Shown here: positions 7,086 to 10,501 of the stretch, one piece after another
How positions within the stretch are numbered: position 1 is the stretch's first letter
Layout of the letters: each line of letters begins with the position of its first letter
DNA from: an uncultured Clostridia bacterium
GTDB taxonomy: Bacteria > Bacillota > Clostridia > TANB77 > CAG-508
Length of the DNA: 10,501 bases
Direction: 5' to 3'
Assembly (NCBI GenBank): GCA_949746285.1
Contig: CATJZH010000147.1
Coordinates: 1 to 10,501, forward strand
Position numbers and translations under genes: made by a program
The notes under the pieces: generated by a model
Told to the model about the DNA's origin: nothing
Databases searched by the model: none
What the model saw: the letters and a program-made list of their open reading frames with translations, nothing else

Positions 7086-7759
7086 TAACTTAAAATAGTG
7101 TTAAATATTACTGTTGCAATTGCAATAAAAGCAATAAGAGACTTCTTTTCGGTTTCTTTTAAAAGTTCCCAGCAAATCATTATAATAGCAGAAAATGAGA
7201 AGCCTATTAAAAAAGGTTCAACATAGCTTATGAATTGCTTAGCAGATAAGATTATAAGGATAGCAGCAACTGGTTCAACAGCTCCTGATAGAACACCCAT
7301 AAAAAAAGCCTTTGCTTTTCCTTTACTTGATAATAATGGCATAGATACTACTATACCATCAGGTATATTTTGTAGACTTATACTTGTTACCAAAGCACAT
7401 GCTGTAACTAGGGATTCATTTGTTAAAGCAATTCCAATTAATATTCCTTCAGGAATATTGTGAATTATCATTGCTATAAGTAATTTCTCTTTAGTAGTAA
7501 TAGATTCAGTCTGAAAAAAATCTACCAAAAAGATAAATAGAAATCCTAGTGCAAAACCTAAAATAACTAAGTAGCAGTTATTCCGTATAGCATTTATTGT
7601 CTCAAAAAATAAGCTAAAACTTATTGCCCCAAGTATTCCGGTGGCAATTGCCACTAAAATTTCTTCAGGTTTTTTTAGTTTTTTTGAAACAATTCCCAAT
7701 AGTGATCCTAGTGACGTACCAACTAGTGGTACAAATGATAAAATTAGCCTTATTATCAT
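7085..7759 (-). CDS. ZIP family divalent metal transporter
   Basis: A 224-residue polytopic membrane protein of the ZIP (ZupT/GufA-like) family, which imports Zn2+ or other divalent metals into the cytoplasm. The metal-site helices are clear: H-N-I-P-E-G (100-105) in the fourth helix and Q-N-I-P-D-G (130-135) in the fifth, where Asp replaces the common Glu. S-G-A-V-E-P (158-163) and a late helix with W-E-L-L-K-E (197-202) also match. The protein is a little shorter than many bacterial ZIPs (about 250-270) and has no His-rich loop between helices 3 and 4, only F-Q-T-E-S-I-T-T-K-E-K (82-92). The start is supported by GGGAGGT (7767-7773) 7 nt upstream on the minus strand. It is a single-gene unit, convergent with the glycosidase and divergent from a 41-codon gene. 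Metal preference cannot be told from sequence alone. Confidence 0.88.
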   Translation of the reverse strand: MIIRLILSFVPLVGTSLGSLLGIVSKKLKKPEEILVAIATGILGAISFSLFFETINAIRNNCYLVILGFALGFLFIFLVDFFQTESITTKEKLLIAMIIHNIPEGILIGIALTNESLVTACALVTSISLQNIPDGIVVSMPLLSSKGKAKAFFMGVLSGAVEPVAAILIILSAKQFISYVEPFLIGFSFSAIIMICWELLKETEKKSLIAFIAIATVIFNTILS

Positions 7760-7799
7760 TTATATTACCTCCCTTATTATATATAAAATGAATGTCAAA

Positions 7800-7808
7800 A
7801 TTATAACA
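7800..7808 (-). promoter_or_regulatory. Putative extended -10 promoter of the ZIP gene
   Basis: On the minus strand TGTTATAAT (7808 down to 7800) is a perfect TATAAT with the TGn extension, about 27 bp before the ribosome site. No convincing -35 is seen. A TTGACA follows it downstream in the leader, but too close to any second -10 to form a promoter. Confidence 0.5.
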
Positions 7809-7835
7809 CAGAATTTATAATAAAGATAGATGAAT

Positions 7836-7864
7836 TTGTAAAAAAGGTACACCTGTGATATAAT
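7836..7864 (+). promoter_or_regulatory. Strong putative promoter of the 41-codon gene
   Basis: TTGTAA (7836-7841), a 17-bp spacer, then TATAAT (7859-7864) preceded by TGA, giving an extended -10. The spacer contains the inverted repeat AGGT-AC-ACCT (7845-7854), and ATGAATT (7830-7836) with AATTCAT (7862-7868) brackets the promoter. Transcription would start about 18 bp before the AAGGAGGG site. Confidence 0.65.
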
Positions 7865-7896
7865 TCATAACACATAAAAGATAAGGAGGGTTGTGT

Positions 7897-8022
7897 ATGA
7901 GCATAAACGATATTTTTATGGCAGGATTATTTATTGTTATTATGACAGTATGGTTTATACTTAGCTGGAATAAGAGAAAAATCCGGAGATGGTTGCTTGA
8001 GAAGTTTGGCGGTTCAAAATAG
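7897..8022 (+). CDS. Small single-helix membrane peptide, 41 aa, unknown function
   Basis: A 41-codon frame (ATG to TAG) with unusually good expression signals: extended -10 promoter at 7836-7864, AAGGAGGG (7883-7890) 6 nt before the ATG, and hairpins immediately after the stop. The peptide starts M-S-I-N-D-I-F, has one hydrophobic helix (about residues 7-24, with W19 and W24), then a basic amphipathic tail (N-K-R-K-I-R-R-W-L-L-E-K-F, 25-37) ending G-G-S-K. The charge pattern predicts the tail in the cytoplasm. It includes a CGG arginine codon, rare in this window, and its tail is less AT-rich than neighbouring genes. I do not recognise a family. Candidates are a small regulator of a membrane protein (the divergent ZIP transporter is adjacent), a bacteriocin-like peptide, or a type I toxin; none is shown by sequence. 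That it is a real gene is likely; its role is unknown. Confidence 0.7.
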   Translation: MSINDIFMAGLFIVIMTVWFILSWNKRKIRRWLLEKFGGSK

Positions 8023-8042
8023 CCCTCAAAAGTATTGGGCTA
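8020..8042 (+). other. Small stem-loop starting at the 41-codon gene's stop
   Basis: TAGCCC (8020-8025, including the stop codon) pairs with GGGCTA (8037-8042) around an 11-nt loop. No T-run follows, so alone it is a poor terminator; it may protect the short mRNA or act with the next hairpin. Confidence 0.45.
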
Positions 8043-8050
8043 AATAGTTT

Positions 8051-8105
8051 AATGTTCAAAAACCTGATTTTAGCAATAATTGCTTAAAATCAGGTTTTGA
8101 ACGTT
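8051..8105. terminator. Long near-perfect hairpin, likely terminator of the 41-codon gene
   Basis: The arm 8054-8077 (GTTCAAAAACCTG onward) pairs with 8079-8102 over about 23 bp, with one extra A on each side as bulges; flanking AAT/GTT extend it to 8051-8105. The AACCTGATTTTA core followed by TTTTG suits intrinsic termination. The minus strand reads a T5 after the core, so it could work both ways. Confidence 0.75.
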
Positions 8106-8129
8106 CTAGAAAGAAATTATAAAAAAATA

Positions 8130-8158
8130 TTGATTTATATATTGTTTTACAATATAAT
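8130..8158 (+). promoter_or_regulatory. Putative promoter of the vanW-like gene with overlapping palindrome
   Basis: TTGATT (8130-8135), 17-bp spacer, TATAAT (8153-8158). A perfect inverted repeat TATATTGT-TTT-ACAATATA (8138-8156) covers the second half of the spacer and part of the -10, where a dimeric repressor would block polymerase. No regulator is identified. Confidence 0.6.
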
Positions 8159-8190
8159 AATAACGAATTTATAGGAAAATGAGGAACTAA

Positions 8191-9693
8191 ATGCCAGATT
8201 TTGAGATTTTTAGAGGGAATACAAAAACATTACTAAAAAATTTCAAGCATGATAATATAATTTTTGTGTATTTAATATTAGTAGCTATTGTTATTGGTAT
8301 TATTATAGCATCAAGTATTATGTTTTATTTAAATCAGCAAAATAGTGAAGTAATACAATCAGGTGTTTTTATAAAAGGAATAAATGTATCTGGTTTAACA
8401 AAACAAGAAGCAACTGACCTTGTAACTACGGAGATTACAAGTCAGATGCATGACCATATAGAGCTTACATATAAAAATTATAATTATTATGTAGAAATAG
8501 AACAAATAGGAGCTAAATTTGATATTGAAGCTTCTGTTAATTATGCATATAATCTAGCAAAAACAGGTAACTTTTTTAGTGACTTAAAACAATATATATC
8601 TATACTCATGACAAATATAGATATAGAACCAATATTAGTATATAATGATGAAGCATTAACATCATATTTAGAAATTATTGAAACGAATCTGCCAGATCAA
8701 CTTCAACAATATGGATATTATATAGATGAAAATGATTTAATAATAACTAATGGAGTAAATGGTGCAGGAATAAAAATAGATGAGTTAAAGCCAATGATAT
8801 TAGATGCAATTCAAGATATAAGTTATTCTAAAAGTTATATACAAATACCAACATATACAAAATATCCAGAACCAATAAATGTAGACGCAATTCATGATGA
8901 TATTTATAGAGAGGCAGAAAATGCATATTTTACTACAGAACCATATGCAGTATTTGCAGATGTAATTGGAGTAGATTTTGATGTAGAGAAAGCAAAATCA
9001 ATTATAGAAGAAAATCCAGAATTAGAAGAATATAAAATATCATTAGATTATACTAATCCAGAAATCACAGTAAATGATTTAGGCAAAGAAGCTTTTCCTG
9101 ATTTGCTAGCTTCGTATTCAACTAAATATGCGACAAGTAATGTAGATAGAACTACTAATTTAAGATTAGCAGCAAGTAAAATAGATGGAAAAGTAGTAAT
9201 GCCAGGAGAAATTTTTTCTTATAATAAGGTAGTTGGAAAAAGGACAATAGCAGCAGGATATAAAGAAGCTGCTATATATCAAGATGGAGGAGTAACAAAT
9301 GGTTTAGGAGGAGGAATTTGTCAAATATCAACTACTCTATATAATGCTGTAATTGCTGCAAACATGGAAATAGAAACCAGAAGAAATCACATGTTTGTAC
9401 CATCATATTCTGATGCTGGAAAAGATGCAACAGTAGTTTGGGGATCAACAGATTTTAAGTTTAAAAATAGAAGAGAGTATCCAATAAAAATAGAAGCTTC
9501 TGTTAGTGGTGGTGTAGCTAGAATAAATATATATGGATTACTAACAAATGATGAATATGATATTTCTATAGATACTAAAACAGTAAAATCAACGGATAAA
9601 ACTTTAGTCGTAGAATCATATAGAGCATATAGAAGAAATGGTGAACTTATTAAAAGAGATAAATTATATACAGATACATATAAAAAACATTAG
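8191..9693 (+). CDS. VanW family protein, membrane-anchored, with peptidoglycan-binding-like repeats
   Basis: A 500-residue protein with a short cytoplasmic N-terminus, one membrane helix (about 23-47) and a large outside region. Residues 60-300 fit two putative peptidoglycan-binding-like (PG_binding_4) domains. The VanW domain is at about 317-450, with G-L-G-G-G-I-C-Q-I-S-T-T-L-Y-N (371-385), R-R-N-H-M-F-V-P-S-Y (397-406) and K-N-R-R-E-Y-P-I (425-432). The end (452-500) resembles the usual VanW C-terminal strand region without a full G5 domain. VanW proteins occur in some vancomycin-resistance clusters but are widespread in Clostridia; the biochemical role is unknown and no vanH/A/X is present, so resistance should not be inferred. 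A wall-related or sporulation role is plausible. GAGGA (8181-8185) lies 5 nt before the ATG. trmB follows 10 nt after the stop, probably cotranscribed. Confidence 0.9.
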   Translation: MPDFEIFRGNTKTLLKNFKHDNIIFVYLILVAIVIGIIIASSIMFYLNQQNSEVIQSGVFIKGINVSGLTKQEATDLVTTEITSQMHDHIELTYKNYNYYVEIEQIGAKFDIEASVNYAYNLAKTGNFFSDLKQYISILMTNIDIEPILVYNDEALTSYLEIIETNLPDQLQQYGYYIDENDLIITNGVNGAGIKIDELKPMILDAIQDISYSKSYIQIPTYTKYPEPINVDAIHDDIYREAENAYFTTEPYAVFADVIGVDFDVEKAKSIIEENPELEEYKISLDYTNPEITVNDLGKEAFPDLLASYSTKYATSNVDRTTNLRLAASKIDGKVVMPGEIFSYNKVVGKRTIAAGYKEAAIYQDGGVTNGLGGGICQISTTLYNAVIAANMEIETRRNHMFVPSYSDAGKDATVVWGSTDFKFKNRREYPIKIEASVSGGVARINIYGLLTNDEYDISIDTKTVKSTDKTLVVESYRAYRRNGELIKRDKLYTDTYKKH

Positions 9694-9703
9694 AGAGGCA
9701 GTT

Positions 9704-10366
9704 ATGAGAATTAGAAGAAAAAAATGGGCAAAAGAAGAATTAGAAAAAGCAGAATTTTACATAGATAAACCAGATGTTTTTAAAGGAACATGGAAAAAGA
9801 AATTTAAGAATAATAATCCATTACATATAGAACTTGGATGTGGTAAAGGTTCTTTTATTGCAAATTTAGCATCAAAACATAAAGATATAAATTATATAGC
9901 AGTAGATATGATAGAAGCAATGTTAGGTCTTTCAAAGAGAAATATAGAAAAAGCATATAATTTCAAAAATCCAGAAAATCTATTTTTAATTAGAGCAAAT
10001 ATTGAACAAATTACAGAAGTATTTAATAAAGAAGATTTTGCCCAAAGAATATACATTAATTTTTGCAATCCTTGGCCAAAAAAGAAGCATAACAAAAAAA
10101 GATTAACGCATACAAGACAATTAGAAGCTTATAAAACTTTTTTAATTCCAGAAGGAGAAATTTATTTTAAAACAGATTCAGATGAATTATTTGAAGCAAG
10201 TTTGGAATATTTTGAAAAATCAGGATTTGAAATAATTTCAAAAACTTATGATTTGCATAATGATAATATTTTTGAGGAAAATATTGTAACAGAACATGAA
10301 GTAATGTTTTCAGAGGAAGGAATAAAGATAAAAGCTTTAATTGCCAAATTAAACATACGTATATAA
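9704..10366 (+). CDS. trmB: tRNA (guanine-N7-)-methyltransferase
   Basis: A 220-residue Rossmann-fold SAM methyltransferase that makes 7-methylguanosine at position 46 in the tRNA variable loop; Gram-positive TrmB works alone. Visible motifs are H-I-E-L-G-C-G-K-G-S-F (41-51), the SAM-binding motif I; A-V-D (66-68), the acidic ribose-binding end of strand 2; R-A-N-I (97-100); N-F-C-N-P-W-P-K-K-K-H-N-K-K-R-L-T (119-135), the TrmB signature in the N-P-W-P form common in Clostridia; and F-K-T-D-S-D-E-L-F (155-163). The length is typical. The ATG at 9704 is preferred: AGAGG (9694-9698) lies 5 nt upstream and the family opening M-R-I-R-R-K-K starts here. An in-frame ATG at 9638 would overlap vanW and add 22 unrelated residues. 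It probably shares the vanW transcript; no clear terminator follows. Confidence 0.95.
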   Translation: MRIRRKKWAKEELEKAEFYIDKPDVFKGTWKKKFKNNNPLHIELGCGKGSFIANLASKHKDINYIAVDMIEAMLGLSKRNIEKAYNFKNPENLFLIRANIEQITEVFNKEDFAQRIYINFCNPWPKKKHNKKRLTHTRQLEAYKTFLIPEGEIYFKTDSDELFEASLEYFEKSGFEIISKTYDLHNDNIFEENIVTEHEVMFSEEGIKIKALIAKLNIRI

Positions 10367-10417
10367 TTGGACATTTTAATATTATTTTAAGGTTATATAT
10401 ATAAAATTTATATAAAT

Positions 10418-10501
10418 ATTATAATAAAAAACTTAACTTTTAATTATCCAGGAACTATAGATGGTGTATTGCAAGATATAGACTTAAATATAAAAAAAGG
10501 G
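10418..10501 (+). CDS. ABC transporter ATP-binding domain, N-terminal edge, cut by the window end; start codon unclear
   Basis: In the frame ending at 10501 the residues K-N-L-T-F-N-Y-P-G-T, then G-V-L-Q-D-I-D-L-N-I-K-K-G, match the first two strands of an ABC ATPase, just before the Walker A loop, which would lie beyond the window. The frame opens after a TAA at 10388-10390 but contains no ATG or GTG, and its first TTG (10469) falls inside the domain. The family start would fall near ATT 10418 or ATA 10421-10424, so the start given is only by alignment. Possible readings are a non-standard start, a broken 5' end or a sequence error. The preceding 50 bases are nearly pure A/T and the only ribosome-like site, AAGG (10389-10392), is too far away. 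Family is fairly sure; exporter versus ECF-type ATPase cannot be told. Confidence 0.6.
   Translation, partial: MIIKNLTFNYPGTIDGVLQDIDLNIKKG

Noticed and set aside
8191..9693. Vancomycin-resistance determinant
   Set aside because: VanW alone does not confer resistance, and no D-Ala-D-Lac ligase, dehydrogenase, dipeptidase or two-component system genes are present.
9638..9703. Longer trmB starting at ATG 9638 inside the vanW-like gene
   Set aside because: The extra 22 residues do not resemble TrmB, the overlap would be 56 nt, and AGAGG sits properly before ATG 9704.

Overview
The window looks like chromosome of a low-G+C Gram-positive bacterium, most likely an anaerobic Clostridia-type Firmicute. 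The evidence is strongly AT-rich DNA, AGA as almost the only arginine codon, purine-rich Shine-Dalgarno sites (AAGGAG/GAGGA) before most genes, and families typical of that group: CmpB-like membrane protein, MOP flippase, short ammonia-dependent NAD synthetase, DUF308, membrane-anchored phosphodiester glycosidase, VanW protein, and a TrmB with the CNPWPK motif variant. No tRNA, rRNA, CRISPR array, transposase or phage structural gene was seen.

Layout. 5-730 is a complete CmpB-type membrane protein, followed by a large imperfect hairpin (737-815). A promoter near 832-860 probably drives three tightly packed genes: a polysaccharide flippase (901-2403, TTG start), a large intracellular protein with an N-terminal ADP-ribosyltransferase (ART) domain (2420-4393), and NAD synthetase nadE (4395-5153), which starts 1 nt after the ART stop codon. 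Two genes with their own promoters follow: a DUF308/HdeD-like membrane protein (5237-5776) and an anchored phosphodiester glycosidase (5857-7038). A perfect 17-bp hairpin ends this block and also serves the convergent ZIP metal transporter (7085-7759, minus). Between ZIP and the next large gene are divergent promoters, a previously uncalled 41-codon membrane-peptide gene (7897-8022) and two consecutive hairpins. A palindrome-marked promoter then leads into vanW-like (8191-9693) and trmB (9704-10366). The last bases hold the N-terminal edge of an ABC ATPase with no standard start codon.

How the genes relate. Several products belong to the cell envelope: flippase, glycosidase, VanW protein and membrane proteins. 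TrmB and NadE are housekeeping enzymes. The most unusual feature is the ART gene. It keeps the R-S-E catalytic signature (R88, S107-T-T, E151-x-E153), has no export signal, carries about 470 residues of mostly helical unknown sequence, and is translationally linked to the gene that makes NAD+, the substrate of ARTs. Whether this is a functional pairing or chance cannot be settled from one window. No antitoxin-like macrodomain or ADP-ribosylglycohydrolase gene is visible here.
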